Part shown: piece by piece, positions 12,658 through 20,891 of the stretch
How the letters are laid out: every line of letters begins with the position of its first letter
How positions within the stretch are numbered: the stretch's first letter is position 1
NCBI RefSeq assembly: GCF_900112225.1
Contig: NZ_FOLD01000008.1
Span: 124,001 to 188,000, forward strand
DNA from: Massilia yuzhufengensis
GTDB lineage: Bacteria; Pseudomonadota; Gammaproteobacteria; Burkholderiales; Burkholderiaceae_D
Reading direction: 5' to 3'
Length of the DNA stretch: 64,000 nt
The notes under the pieces: model-generated
Told to the model about the DNA's origin: nothing
Seen by the model: only the letters and a program-made list of their open reading frames with translations
The model's database searches: none
Program-made: the position numbers and the translations under genes

Positions 12658-14475
12658 ATGAACCTGCTGGACCTTGCTGCGCCGGCCCTGGCCTGGGCGC
12701 TGATCGACTTCCTGTGGCAGGGGCTGCTGGTCGGCTGGGCTTGCGCACTGCTGCTGGCGCTGATGCGCAAGGCCAGCCCGCAAGCGCGCTACCTCATGGC
12801 CTGCGGCGCGCTGCTGCTGTGCGTGGCCCTGCCGCTGGCGGGAACCGTGCAGCGCATCGCACACGCCGATGCCGCCCCGGTGACCACGCTGCTGCCGATA
12901 GCGGCGGGGCAGGTGGCCGGCCTGGCGTCGGCGGCGCCGGCCGCGATGATCGACGCCGGCCGCGTCGCCGTCTGGGAGATGGCGCTGCAGGAGCGCCTGC
13001 CAATGGTGGTGCTGTGCTGGGCGATCGGCGCCGGCGTGCTGGCGCTGCGCATGGTGTGCGGGCTGGCCTGGGTGCGCCGGCGCAGCAAGCCGGGCCAGTA
13101 TCGGCTCGACCCGGTGTGGCAGGCGCGCTTGGACAGCATGGCGCGCGGCATGGGCATCGCCCGCCGCGTCACGCTGGGCCTGGTGGACGACCTGGCCAGC
13201 CCGGTGACGGCCGGCTGGTGGCGTCCGGTGGTGCTGGTGCCGGCATCGCTGGTGTCGGGCATGCCGCCGCAGCTGCTCGAAGCGCTGCTGGCGCACGAGC
13301 TGGCCCATGTCCGGCGCTGTGACTACGTAGTGAATTTGATCCAGAGCGCGATCGAGATCCTGCTGTTCTACCACCCGGCCGTATGGTGGCTGTCGAACCG
13401 GATCCGCGAAGAGCGCGAACAGATTGCAGATGATGTAGCCGCAAGCACGCTTGGCGAACCGCGGCGCCTGGCACTTGCATTGTCCGAACTGGACCTGTTC
13501 CAGTTCACCCCGCAACTTGCCCCAGCAGCACATGGAGGAAACCTTATGTCACGCATCAAACGCCTGGTCCGCCCTGAGACCGAACCGCTGAACTGGAAAC
13601 TGGCCCTGCCCATCCTGGGCCTGGCCACCTGCGCCGCGTTCTATTCCTGGGCCACGCCGGCCCATGCCGCCGACCCGCGCCCCGAGCCGGCGCCGCAAGC
13701 CGCCCCCCGCGCTGAACCTGCGCCGCAGCGCCAGGCCGTCGCCGAACGGCGCGTCACCCGCAGCATGGGCAGGGAAGCGTCGTATTCGATGGTGCGCGCC
13801 AATGACAAGGGCATGACCATGAGTGGCAGCAGCGACGACTGGGACGAGGTGAAGGAAGCCAGGCGCCGCATCGGCGGCGACTTCCTGTGGTTCCGCGAAG
13901 GCGGCCAGGCCTATTACGTACAAGACCCGTCTGTCCTGGCCCGTATCGATGCCGCCTGGGCGCCGGTCAACAAGCTGGGCGCGCAGATGGACGTGCTGGG
14001 CAAGGAAATGGATGTGCACGGCAAGAAGATGGATGCGCTCGGCAAGGAAATGGACGTCGCCGCGCGCGGCTTCAAGCCCGACGAGGGCAGGATGCGCGCG
14101 ATCGAAGGCCGCATGAAGAAGCTTGGCGAAGAGATGGAAGCGCTGGGCAAGCAGTTCGAAGGCGCGACAACCGATGTCGAGCGTGACCGCTATTCGGCGC
14201 GCATGAGCGAGCTGGGCGATCAAATGTCTGCCGCGGGAAATGAGATGGGCCAGGTCCACAACGGCCCCGGCATGCGCCAGGCGCAAGTGTCGATGGAAAC
14301 GATCGGCAAACGCATGGAAGAAGCCGGCAAACCGATGGACGTGCTGGGCAAGCGCATGGGCGTGCTGGGCAAGGACATGGAGCGCGAGAGCAAGGCGGCC
14401 GACAAGACGGTGCGGGGCTTGATTCGCGAAGCGCGGGAGAAGGGGCTGGCCAAGCCGGTGCCGCAGGCGGGGTAG
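12658..14475 (+). CDS. M56 family (BlaR1-like) membrane metallopeptidase with methionine-heptad C-terminal domain
   Basis: Integral membrane protein of 605 residues. The N-terminal M56 domain (about 1-310) has several membrane helices and the zinc motif HELAH at 213-217, followed by the helix and ligand region EEREQIADDVAAS. A further membrane helix near 320-333 is followed by a Pro/Ala-rich linker. The C-terminal part is a predicted helical region with repeated 7-residue units of the type xxLGKxM (for example DVLGKEM, DALGKEM, EALGKQF) from about 440 to 590, with no beta-lactam-sensor domain. M56 proteins usually pair with a BlaI/MecI repressor, but none is adjacent. The start follows GGAGA. 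The signal it senses is unknown. Confidence 0.85.
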   Translation: MNLLDLAAPALAWALIDFLWQGLLVGWACALLLALMRKASPQARYLMACGALLLCVALPLAGTVQRIAHADAAPVTTLLPIAAGQVAGLASAAPAAMIDAGRVAVWEMALQERLPMVVLCWAIGAGVLALRMVCGLAWVRRRSKPGQYRLDPVWQARLDSMARGMGIARRVTLGLVDDLASPVTAGWWRPVVLVPASLVSGMPPQLLEALLAHELAHVRRCDYVVNLIQSAIEILLFYHPAVWWLSNRIREEREQIADDVAASTLGEPRRLALALSELDLFQFTPQLAPAAHGGNLMSRIKRLVRPETEPLNWKLALPILGLATCAAFYSWATPAHAADPRPEPAPQAAPRAEPAPQRQAVAERRVTRSMGREASYSMVRANDKGMTMSGSSDDWDEVKEARRRIGGDFLWFREGGQAYYVQDPSVLARIDAAWAPVNKLGAQMDVLGKEMDVHGKKMDALGKEMDVAARGFKPDEGRMRAIEGRMKKLGEEMEALGKQFEGATTDVERDRYSARMSELGDQMSAAGNEMGQVHNGPGMRQAQVSMETIGKRMEEAGKPMDVLGKRMGVLGKDMERESKAADKTVRGLIREAREKGLAKPVPQAG

Positions 14476-14518
14476 GCCTGAACTATCTGGCGAATCCCTT
14501 CTATTGTTGCCACAAGAA

Positions 14519-14650
14519 CGTCGTACGCGCCACTGGCACCTACGACTTCCGGCGCAGGCCGGAACAATGCCACTGGCATTGTTCCGCCCAATTTGCACGA
14601 GCAATCGCCACGCTCAACCTGGGCCCCGGCCTGCGCCGGGGCGACGGTTT
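14519..14650. repeat. REP/BIME-like palindromic pair, copy A
   Basis: First of seven related intergenic elements. It carries TTCCGGC-GCAG-GCCGGAA at 14547-14564 and CCCCGGC-CTGC-GCCGGGG at 14624-14641 in opposite orientation. A leading hairpin GTCGTA...TACGAC lies at 14519-14545, and an 11-bp perfect hairpin with loop ACT lies at 14561-14585. It sits between convergent genes. Confidence 0.85.
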
Positions 14651-14700
14651 TCAGTGTAACTAAACGCCGTCAGCCGTCACCCGGCGGCGTTCCAACTCAC

Positions 14701-15246
14701 TTAGTGCTGCGCCACCTTCCCACGCCACGCACCGGTTTCCGACCCACGCTTCTCCAGCAATTCCTTGAAATTCGTCAGGTTGGCGCGCGCCTCCATGCGC
14801 ACCGCGCCGACCGCGTCGCCCAGCTTCTCCAGCGCGCCGTCCGGCTCGTAGTCCATCTGCAGCATGATGCGGGTGCAGGTGTCCGAGATCTTGTGGAAGG
14901 TGACCACGCCGCCGTTTTTCACGCCGCTGGTGCTGCGCCAGGCGATGCGCTTGTCCGGGATTTGCTCGGTGATCTCGGCATCCCACTGCTTTTCTTCCCC
15001 GGCCACGTTGGCGCGCCAGTGCAGGTGCTTGTCGTCGAGCTGGCGGATTTCCTTCACACTTTTCATAAACTGCGGAAAATCTTCAAACTGGGTCCACTGG
15101 TTGTAGGCCGTCGAGACCGGCACATTGACCTCGACAGATTCCGCGATCGACGAGCTGGCGCCAAAGCCTTTGTCCTTCTTCAGTTTCTTCGACAGCAGCA
15201 GGCCGCCGACGGCGAGTGCGGCAACAGTAACGACGCGATTGAGCAT
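14701..15246 (-). CDS. SRPBCC (polyketide cyclase/START-like) family protein with N-terminal membrane segment
   Basis: A 181-residue protein starting MLNRVVTVAALAVGGLLLSKK, a short hydrophobic segment that could be a membrane anchor. It continues with the START-like fold: VEVNVPVSTAYNQWTQFEDFPQFM, KHLHWRANVAGEEKQWDAEI and RIAWRSTSGVKNGGVVTFH are typical of the cyclase/dehydrase (COG5637-type) group. Such folds bind hydrophobic ligands, but the ligand here is unknown. Start 15246 has GGAGAAA upstream; longer versions add an unlikely basic leader. It is convergent with the M56 gene across a REP pair. Confidence 0.85.
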   Translation of the reverse strand: MLNRVVTVAALAVGGLLLSKKLKKDKGFGASSSIAESVEVNVPVSTAYNQWTQFEDFPQFMKSVKEIRQLDDKHLHWRANVAGEEKQWDAEITEQIPDKRIAWRSTSGVKNGGVVTFHKISDTCTRIMLQMDYEPDGALEKLGDAVGAVRMEARANLTNFKELLEKRGSETGAWRGKVAQH

Positions 15247-15444
15247 GGGGTTTCTCCTTAGGGTTGGGAAGCCGGTCTGCTTGCATGACCGCTTCATGAG
15301 TAGGGTGCGAAGGCCACTCCATCTGCCTTGCATCTGTCGTTAAAATAAGCGAAAAGATAACAAGGCGGCGCGCGAAAGGATGGGATGGCGGCGCATGGCC
15401 TATACTGATGAGCACGGTTTTTCACCGCTCCAGAGGAGATCGAG

Positions 15445-15849
15445 ATGAACTTGCAGGGAGGATGTTTCTGCGGTGCAGTTCGCTACGAAGTGACCGGCGA
15501 GGTCTTCAACAGCACGCTATGCCATTGCACCGATTGCCGTAAGGTATCGGGGGCGCCGGCGGTGGCCTGGTTCAGCGCACGCCGCGCCGACTTTCGCTAT
15601 ACGCGTGGCGAGCCGCTGCGTCTTGCGTCGAGCCCGCAGGTATTGCGGGGATTCTGCCGCGAATGCGGGACCACGCTGAGTTTCGAGGATGCGCGCTGGC
15701 CGGAAGAACTCGATATCGCCACGGCATCGCTCGACGACCCGCAACAGGTGCCGCCGCGCGACCACACCTTCGTGCGCAGCCGCCTGGCCTGGATGGACCT
15801 GCACGACGGCCTGCCGGAATATCCGACAACCCGATCGGCCGGGCAATAG
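15445..15849 (+). CDS. GFA family (CENP-V/GFA domain) zinc protein
   Basis: A 134-residue Mss4-like zinc protein. The metal ligands are visible: CFCGAVRYEV near residues 7-16, CHCTDCRKVSGAP near 28-40, and CRECGTTL near 74-81. The family was named after a glutathione-dependent formaldehyde-activating enzyme, but most members have no proven activity, so the glutathione link is not asserted here. A strong AGAGGAGAT ribosome-binding site precedes ATG 15445, and TATACT at 15401 could be its -10 box. It lies 81 bp before uvrD on the same strand. Confidence 0.85.
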   Translation: MNLQGGCFCGAVRYEVTGEVFNSTLCHCTDCRKVSGAPAVAWFSARRADFRYTRGEPLRLASSPQVLRGFCRECGTTLSFEDARWPEELDIATASLDDPQQVPPRDHTFVRSRLAWMDLHDGLPEYPTTRSAGQ

Positions 15850-15890
15850 CGGCAAAGTACGCTCGGGCAGCGCCGCGCCCGTTTGTAAAG

Positions 15891-15906
15891 CTGGATGGGC
15901 ATACAG
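15891..15906 (+). promoter_or_regulatory. LexA (SOS) box at uvrD
   Basis: CTGGATGGGCATACAG fits the CTG-N10-CAG LexA pattern and agrees with the enterobacterial consensus at 11 of 16 positions. It overlaps the -35 region (15896-15901) of the promoter that drives uvrD, so LexA binding would block RNA polymerase. uvrD is an SOS gene in Escherichia coli, which supports the call. Confidence 0.75.
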
Positions 15907-15924
15907 TAAACCCGGCGGTATAAT
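15896..15924 (+). promoter_or_regulatory. uvrD: uvrD promoter
   Basis: TGGGCA (15896-15901) and a perfect TATAAT (15919-15924) are separated by 17 bp. Transcription would begin near 15931, which is the A of the uvrD ATG, so the mRNA may be leaderless. The LexA box covers the -35. Confidence 0.7.
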
Positions 15925-15930
15925 GGGCGG

Positions 15931-18249
15931 ATGCAGAATCTCCTCCATAACCTCAATCCCGAGCAGCTTGCCGCTGTCACCCTGCCGTCGCAGAGCGCCC
16001 TGATCCTTGCGGGCGCCGGTTCCGGCAAGACCCGCGTGCTGACGACGCGTATCGCCTGGCTCATCCAGACCGGCCAGGTATCGCCTGCCGGGATCATGGC
16101 GGTGACGTTTACCAACAAGGCGGCCAAGGAGATGCTGACCCGCCTGTCTTCCATGCTGCCCATCAATACGCGCGGCATGTGGATCGGCACCTTCCACGGC
16201 CTGTGCAACCGCCTGTTGCGCACGCACTACAAGGATGCGGCGCTGCCGCAAGCCTTCCAGATCCTCGACTCGCAAGACCAGCTCTCGCTCATCAAGCGCA
16301 TGCTCAAGGCGGCGAATGTCGACGACGAGAAGTACCCGGCCAAGAACCTGATGTACTTCATCAACAACGCGAAGGACCAGGGCCTGCGCGCGCATGCGGT
16401 GGAGGCCTACGACCCGATCGAGCGCAAGATGGTCGAGCTGTACGAACTGTATGACCAGCAATGCCAGCGCGAAGGCGTGGTCGATTTCGCCGAACTGCTG
16501 CTGCGCTCGTACGAGCTGCTGGCGCGCAACGGACCGCTGCGCCACCACTATCAAATGCGCTTCCGCCACATCCTGGTCGACGAGTTCCAAGATACCAATG
16601 ATCTGCAGTACAACCTGCTCAAGCTCCTGGCCGGCCACAGCGAAGAGGGCGGCGGCGCCATCTTCGCCGTCGGCGACGACGACCAGAGCATCTACGCCTT
16701 CCGCGGCGCCAACGTCGGCAATATGCAGGCTTTCGAGCGCGATTTCCGCGTCGAGAACCTGATCAAGCTGGAACAGAACTACCGCTCGCACGGCCATATC
16801 CTTGACAGCGCTAACTTCCTGATCGCCAACAACACCAAGCGCCTGGGCAAGAACCTGCGCACGGATGCGGGGCAGGGCGAGCAGGTGCGCGTCTACGAAG
16901 CCTCCAGCGACCTCGAAGAAGCGCAATGGATCATTGAAGAGAGCAAGAGCCTGATGGGCGAGGGCTTGCTGCGCAAGGAAATCGCGATCCTCTACCGCTC
17001 CAACGCGCAAAGCCGCGTGATCGAGCATGCGCTGTTCGCGGCCGGCATTCCCTACACCGTGTATGGCGGCCTGCGCTACTTCCAGCGCGCCGAGGTGAAG
17101 CACGCGATCGCCTACCTGCAGCTGATGGATAACCCGCACAACGATTCGGCCTTCCTGCGCGTGGTGAACTTCCCTACCCGCGGCATCGGCGTGCGCTCGA
17201 TCGAGCAGCTGCAGATGGCGGCCGACACCTATGGCGTCTCGCTGTTCGCGGCGGTGCCCTACATGACCGGCAAGGCCGGCACGTCGCTCGGCAACTTCGT
17301 CAAGCTGGTGGAATCGGCGCGCTTTGAAACCCAGCAACTGGCGCTGCCCGAAATGGTGCGCGTGGTGCTGGAGCGCAGTACCCTGCTGGATTTTTACCAA
17401 AAGGAAAAAGAAGGCGCCGACCGCATCGAAAACCTGGAGCAGATGGTTAATGCGGCCACCCAGTTCGTGCAGGAAGAAGGCTTCGGCCAGGGCGCCCCGG
17501 CCCACCTGGGCCCGCAGGCGCTGCCGCAGGCCGGCGACGCCATCCTGAACCAGGACGGCATCGAAGTGTTTGATTCCGACGCGGCGCTGCCCACCGTCAT
17601 GTCGCCGCTGTCGGCCTTCCTGTCGCATGCCTCGCTGGAAGCCGGCGACGCCCAGGCCCAGGCCGGGCAGGACGCAATGCAGCTCATGACGGTGCACTCG
17701 GCCAAGGGCCTGGAATTCGACGCGGTGTTCATTACCGGCCTGGAAGAAGGCCTGTTCCCGCACGAGAGCAGCGCCCGTGAAACCGAAGGCGTGGATGAAG
17801 AGCGCCGCCTGATGTACGTGGCGATCACGCGCGCACGGCGTCGCCTGTACATGAGCTTTACCCAGCAGCGCATGCTGCACGGCCAGACCCGCTTCAACAT
17901 GAAATCGCGCTTCTTCGACGAGCTGCCCGAGGAATCGCTCAAGTGGCTGTCGCCGCGCGTGCAAACCAGCTGGTTCGCCGGCCGCAAGTCGCAGACCGCC
18001 TGGGACGACGCCGAATTCCGCAACGGCACCGACAACCGCATCGCCCAGCAGATTTCGCAAAAGTCCGCCAACGGCAACGGCTCCGGCTGGCGCGTGGGCG
18101 AATCGGTGGCGCACGCCAAGTTCGGCGAGGGCGTGATCGTGAATATCGAAGGCGGGGCGGGCGCTGCGCGGGCGCAGATCAACTTTGGTAAGGCGGGGAT
18201 GAAGGTGCTGGATTTGTCGGTGGCGAAGCTGGAGCGGGTGGGGCGCTGA
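15931..18249 (+). CDS. uvrD: DNA helicase II UvrD (superfamily 1)
   Basis: ATP-dependent 3'-5' DNA helicase acting in nucleotide-excision and mismatch repair. It has 772 residues. SF1 motifs are in order: Q-motif LNPEQLAAVTLP (8-19), Walker A ILAGAGSGKTR (25-35), motif Ia AVTFTNKAAKEM, motif II ILVDEFQDTN near 216, motif III GDDDQSIYAFRGA, motif IV EQNYRS, motif V MTVHSAKGLEFD near 586, and motif VI YVAITRARR. The C-terminus VGESVAHAKFGEGVIVNIEG is the UvrD/PcrA RNA-polymerase-interaction Tudor-like module. It starts directly at the predicted transcription start with no clear Shine-Dalgarno. The LexA box indicates SOS induction. Confidence 0.97.
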   Translation: MQNLLHNLNPEQLAAVTLPSQSALILAGAGSGKTRVLTTRIAWLIQTGQVSPAGIMAVTFTNKAAKEMLTRLSSMLPINTRGMWIGTFHGLCNRLLRTHYKDAALPQAFQILDSQDQLSLIKRMLKAANVDDEKYPAKNLMYFINNAKDQGLRAHAVEAYDPIERKMVELYELYDQQCQREGVVDFAELLLRSYELLARNGPLRHHYQMRFRHILVDEFQDTNDLQYNLLKLLAGHSEEGGGAIFAVGDDDQSIYAFRGANVGNMQAFERDFRVENLIKLEQNYRSHGHILDSANFLIANNTKRLGKNLRTDAGQGEQVRVYEASSDLEEAQWIIEESKSLMGEGLLRKEIAILYRSNAQSRVIEHALFAAGIPYTVYGGLRYFQRAEVKHAIAYLQLMDNPHNDSAFLRVVNFPTRGIGVRSIEQLQMAADTYGVSLFAAVPYMTGKAGTSLGNFVKLVESARFETQQLALPEMVRVVLERSTLLDFYQKEKEGADRIENLEQMVNAATQFVQEEGFGQGAPAHLGPQALPQAGDAILNQDGIEVFDSDAALPTVMSPLSAFLSHASLEAGDAQAQAGQDAMQLMTVHSAKGLEFDAVFITGLEEGLFPHESSARETEGVDEERRLMYVAITRARRRLYMSFTQQRMLHGQTRFNMKSRFFDELPEESLKWLSPRVQTSWFAGRKSQTAWDDAEFRNGTDNRIAQQISQKSANGNGSGWRVGESVAHAKFGEGVIVNIEGGAGAARAQINFGKAGMKVLDLSVAKLERVGR

Positions 18250-18283
18250 AGTGGAGTCCGAATAGACCACTAGCAGTTGAGTT

Positions 18284-18402
18284 GTCATGCGCGCCACTGG
18301 CGCCCATGACTCCCGGCGCAGGCCGGGATCCAATTTCTCGTCCGCAAGTCGCTTCAGCGGCTGATCGCAAAAATTGGGTTCCGGCCTTCGCCGGAACGAC
18401 GG
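18284..18402. repeat. REP/BIME-like palindromic pair, copy B
   Basis: It contains TCCCGGC-GCAG-GCCGGGA near 18311 and TTCCGGC-CTTC-GCCGGAA near 18379 in opposite orientation. The leading hairpin is GTCATG...CATGAC with the conserved CCACTGG centre (18284-18310). It lies between convergent uvrD and the BPSS1780-type gene. Confidence 0.85.
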
Positions 18403-18429
18403 TTTTTAGGTCAGCGTAGAACGGCCTAG

Positions 18430-19203
18430 TTATTTGGCAAGATTAACCGCCACCCCATCCGCCGGCTTCCCGAAAATCTGCCTGTACCCCGCATACATCG
18501 CGCACTGCAGCAGCAGGATGAACAGGAAGATCAGCCACATGATCACCACCCGCGTCATATTCGACGCGCCGAGCAGCAGGGTGATCACCATGCAGATCCC
18601 GAAGAAAATCGCGAACCACGCCAGCAGCAGCACGATGAACACGCGGGCGCTGCGCACCACGGCGAAGAAGCTGTAGAACACCGCCTTGCCGGGCCCCATT
18701 TTCTGCCAGTAGGTCAGCGGCGCGGCGAAGCACAGCGCCATCAGGACCGCGACGTCGAGCCCGAAGATCACGAACATCGCCAGCACGTCCGAACCGGCCA
18801 CCTGCGGCTGCCCGCCTTCGCGGCCCTGGCGCGCGACCTGTTCCCAGAAGCCCGGATCGACCGCGAAGCGCGTGACCAGGGCCATCAGCAGCGACACGCC
18901 CAGGTAGATCAGCCCCACCTTGCACAATTCCCGCACCACCGGCTTGCGGAAACCCGTCAGCAGCACCGCCGGCGAGACCCGCTCGCCGTTCTCGATCATG
19001 AGGCAGGCGCGCATGAAGGCCATCGAGAACGAGGGGATCAGCACCACCGCAATCATGGGCCCGAGCAGCGGCACGGCGCTGATGCCGATGCTGATCAGGA
19101 TGTTCGCGAACAGCAGGGTGGTCAGCGCGGCGGGCTGTTTGCGGAACAGGCCGGCGCCTTGCTTGAGCCAGTGCCAACCGGTGATTGCGGGAATTGAATT
19201 CAT
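18430..19203 (-). CDS. BPSS1780-type integral membrane protein
   Basis: A 257-residue membrane protein with about six hydrophobic helices, starting [20 protein letters not shown]. It matches the betaproteobacterial BPSS1780 family, whose function is not known. Recognisable segments are [33 protein letters not shown] in the first half and a C-terminal TM pair ending [11 protein letters not shown]. Its ATG overlaps the thrB stop (ATGA), so it is the third gene of DUF2782-thrB-BPSS1780 and translationally coupled. Confidence 0.8.
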   Translation of the reverse strand: MNSIPAITGWHWLKQGAGLFRKQPAALTTLLFANILISIGISAVPLLGPMIAVVLIPSFSMAFMRACLMIENGERVSPAVLLTGFRKPVVRELCKVGLIYLGVSLLMALVTRFAVDPGFWEQVARQGREGGQPQVAGSDVLAMFVIFGLDVAVLMALCFAAPLTYWQKMGPGKAVFYSFFAVVRSARVFIVLLLAWFAIFFGICMVITLLLGASNMTRVVIMWLIFLFILLLQCAMYAGYRQIFGKPADGVAVNLAK

Positions 19204-20159
19204 ACGGGGAGGGGGTGCGCGGGCCGGGCAATGCGCTCGCGCAGGATGCGTTCGAAGTGGGTGGGGTCGTGGGGCGTGAGCATTTCTGCGGCACGCGGGA
19301 GGTGGAAATCATACAGGCGCGACAGCCAGAAGCGCAGCGCGCCGGCGCGCAGCATGGCTTGCCATGCGGTCTGTTCTTCGGCCGTGAACCGGCGCACGGC
19401 GTGGTAGGCGGCCAGCAGGGCCTGCACGCGTGCTTCATCCAGCTCGCCGGTGGCCAGGTCGATGCACCAGTCGTTGACGGTGACGGCGACGTCGAACAGC
19501 CAGGTATCGACGCCGGCGAAGTAGAAGTCGAAGCAGCCGGTGAGGCGCTCGCCCTCGAACATGACGTTGTTACGGAACAGGTCGGCATGCACGGGACCGC
19601 GCGCCAGCGCGCCATAGGCCTGGGTCGCGGCAAAATCGCCCTGGAACGTCACTTCGTTGCGCAGCAGCGCCGCTTCCGGTTCCGACAGGAAGGGCAGCAC
19701 CTGCGGCGCGGTGGCCGTGATCCAGTCGAGGCCGCGCAAGTTGGGCTGGGTCATTGGAAAATCGCGCCCGGCCAGGTGCATGCGCGCCAGCATGGTGCCG
19801 ACTTCGGCGCAGTGCACCGGCTGCGGGTCCATCTGCGAGGCGCCATTCAGGCGGCTGACAATGATGGCCGGCTTGCCGTGCAGGGTGACCACCAGTTCGC
19901 CGCTGGCGTTCGGGACCGGTGCGGGCACGGGAATGCCGCGCTCGGCCAGGTGGCGCATCAGCTGGACGTAGAAGGGCAACTGCTCGAAGCCGAGGTTCTC
20001 GAAGATGGTCAGGACAAATTCCCCACGTTCTGTGGTGAGGAAGAAATTGCTATTGTCGATGCCGGAAGAAATGCCCTGGAGCGCGAGGGCGTCGCCGAGG
20101 GGGAACTGCTTGATCCACTGGGAAAGGTCGTCCAGTGTGACCGCGGTGAAAACTGCCAT
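19200..20159 (-). CDS. thrB: Homoserine kinase, APH-fold type
   Basis: Phosphorylates homoserine in threonine synthesis. It has 319 residues and belongs to the aminoglycoside-phosphotransferase-fold ThrB found in many alpha- and betaproteobacteria, not the GHMP enteric form. Visible are [26 protein letters not shown] (nucleotide-binding lobe), the catalytic loop [14 protein letters not shown] near 187-200, and the metal-binding [17 protein letters not shown] near 210-226. It starts [15 protein letters not shown]. It lies about 50 bp after the DUF2782 gene; a GC-rich 8-bp hairpin at 20185-20204 falls in that gap. Confidence 0.94.
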   Translation of the reverse strand: MAVFTAVTLDDLSQWIKQFPLGDALALQGISSGIDNSNFFLTTERGEFVLTIFENLGFEQLPFYVQLMRHLAERGIPVPAPVPNASGELVVTLHGKPAIIVSRLNGASQMDPQPVHCAEVGTMLARMHLAGRDFPMTQPNLRGLDWITATAPQVLPFLSEPEAALLRNEVTFQGDFAATQAYGALARGPVHADLFRNNVMFEGERLTGCFDFYFAGVDTWLFDVAVTVNDWCIDLATGELDEARVQALLAAYHAVRRFTAEEQTAWQAMLRAGALRFWLSRLYDFHLPRAAEMLTPHDPTHFERILRERIARPAHPLPV

Positions 20160-20210
20160 GTGCCAGTAACAAAGGTGAGGGTCGGCTGCCGGACCGCCGG
20201 CAGCGCAGGA

Positions 20211-20705
20211 TTATTTTTTCTCGACAGGTTCCAGCGGCGGCGGCGGCGGGGCATCGGCGCGCGCGGGCACGCCGGGCTTGGCCGGCGCCGGACTGACAGG
20301 CTCGCCGGTCGCGGCCTGTTTCTTCGGGTTGCCGAGGTCGAATTCCATGACCTGCCATTGTGGGGCGCGGATCGCGCTGCTCTGGGCATCGCCGGGTTGG
20401 GCGTTACCAGGTGCAACGTTGGGTTTCATGATGTAGCGGCTCTTGCCGCTTTGCACTTCTACTTCGGTGACCGCACCACTATTGTTCCGCTTTTCGGTGA
20501 TGCGGGTACGCTCGCGCGGCGGGATGGTGGTGGTTGGCACGTCGCTGCCTGGCTCGATACGCTCGAGCTGGGGCGGCGCCTGGCTCGGGCGCTGTTGCTG
20601 CTGGGCCGGCTGTTGCTGCGCCTGCTGGGCTTGCGCCGCAGCCAGTCCGGCGTGGGCGAAGACGCACAGCGTCAGGAGTTTCAGGCGGGAAGATGTGCGC
20701 AACAT
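20211..20705 (-). CDS. DUF2782-type periplasmic protein
   Basis: A 164-residue exported protein with the signal peptide MLRTSSRLKLLTLCVFAHAG and then LAAAQA. A Gln/Pro-rich stretch follows, then a core matching the DUF2782 family found beside polA and thrB in betaproteobacteria: TRITEKRNNSGAVTEVEVQS and GKSRYIMKP. The C-terminal tail is Pro/Ala-rich. ATG 20705 is chosen because AAGGTG lies six bases upstream; a GTG three codons earlier is less likely. The molecular function is unknown. It is the first gene of the operon with thrB and divergent from polA. Confidence 0.8.
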   Translation of the reverse strand: MLRTSSRLKLLTLCVFAHAGLAAAQAQQAQQQPAQQQQRPSQAPPQLERIEPGSDVPTTTIPPRERTRITEKRNNSGAVTEVEVQSGKSRYIMKPNVAPGNAQPGDAQSSAIRAPQWQVMEFDLGNPKKQAATGEPVSPAPAKPGVPARADAPPPPPLEPVEKK

Positions 20706-20891
20706 GATGGTCACCTTGTGTCGTTTGGTTCATTGTAACAAACTGACACGCTTCCCTGTGAAAAGTGTGCGTATTTAAACAGCAGGCCCTGCAATGCCTT
20801 GTGCTTTGCGTAACGCGATTCTGCGATAATGCCGGACACTTTGGCGCGCCCCGCGCCGGCTCTGATTCGCCTCACTTATATACGTCGCCCT

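Noticed and set aside
15517-18333. Very long open frame antisense to uvrD (over 900 codons), and similar ones antisense to valS, polA, the pectinase gene and the PhoD-like gene
   Set aside because: These have the composition of shadow frames in GC-rich DNA (runs of His, Arg, Val, Gly), no family motifs, and lie wholly over genes with clear catalytic signatures.
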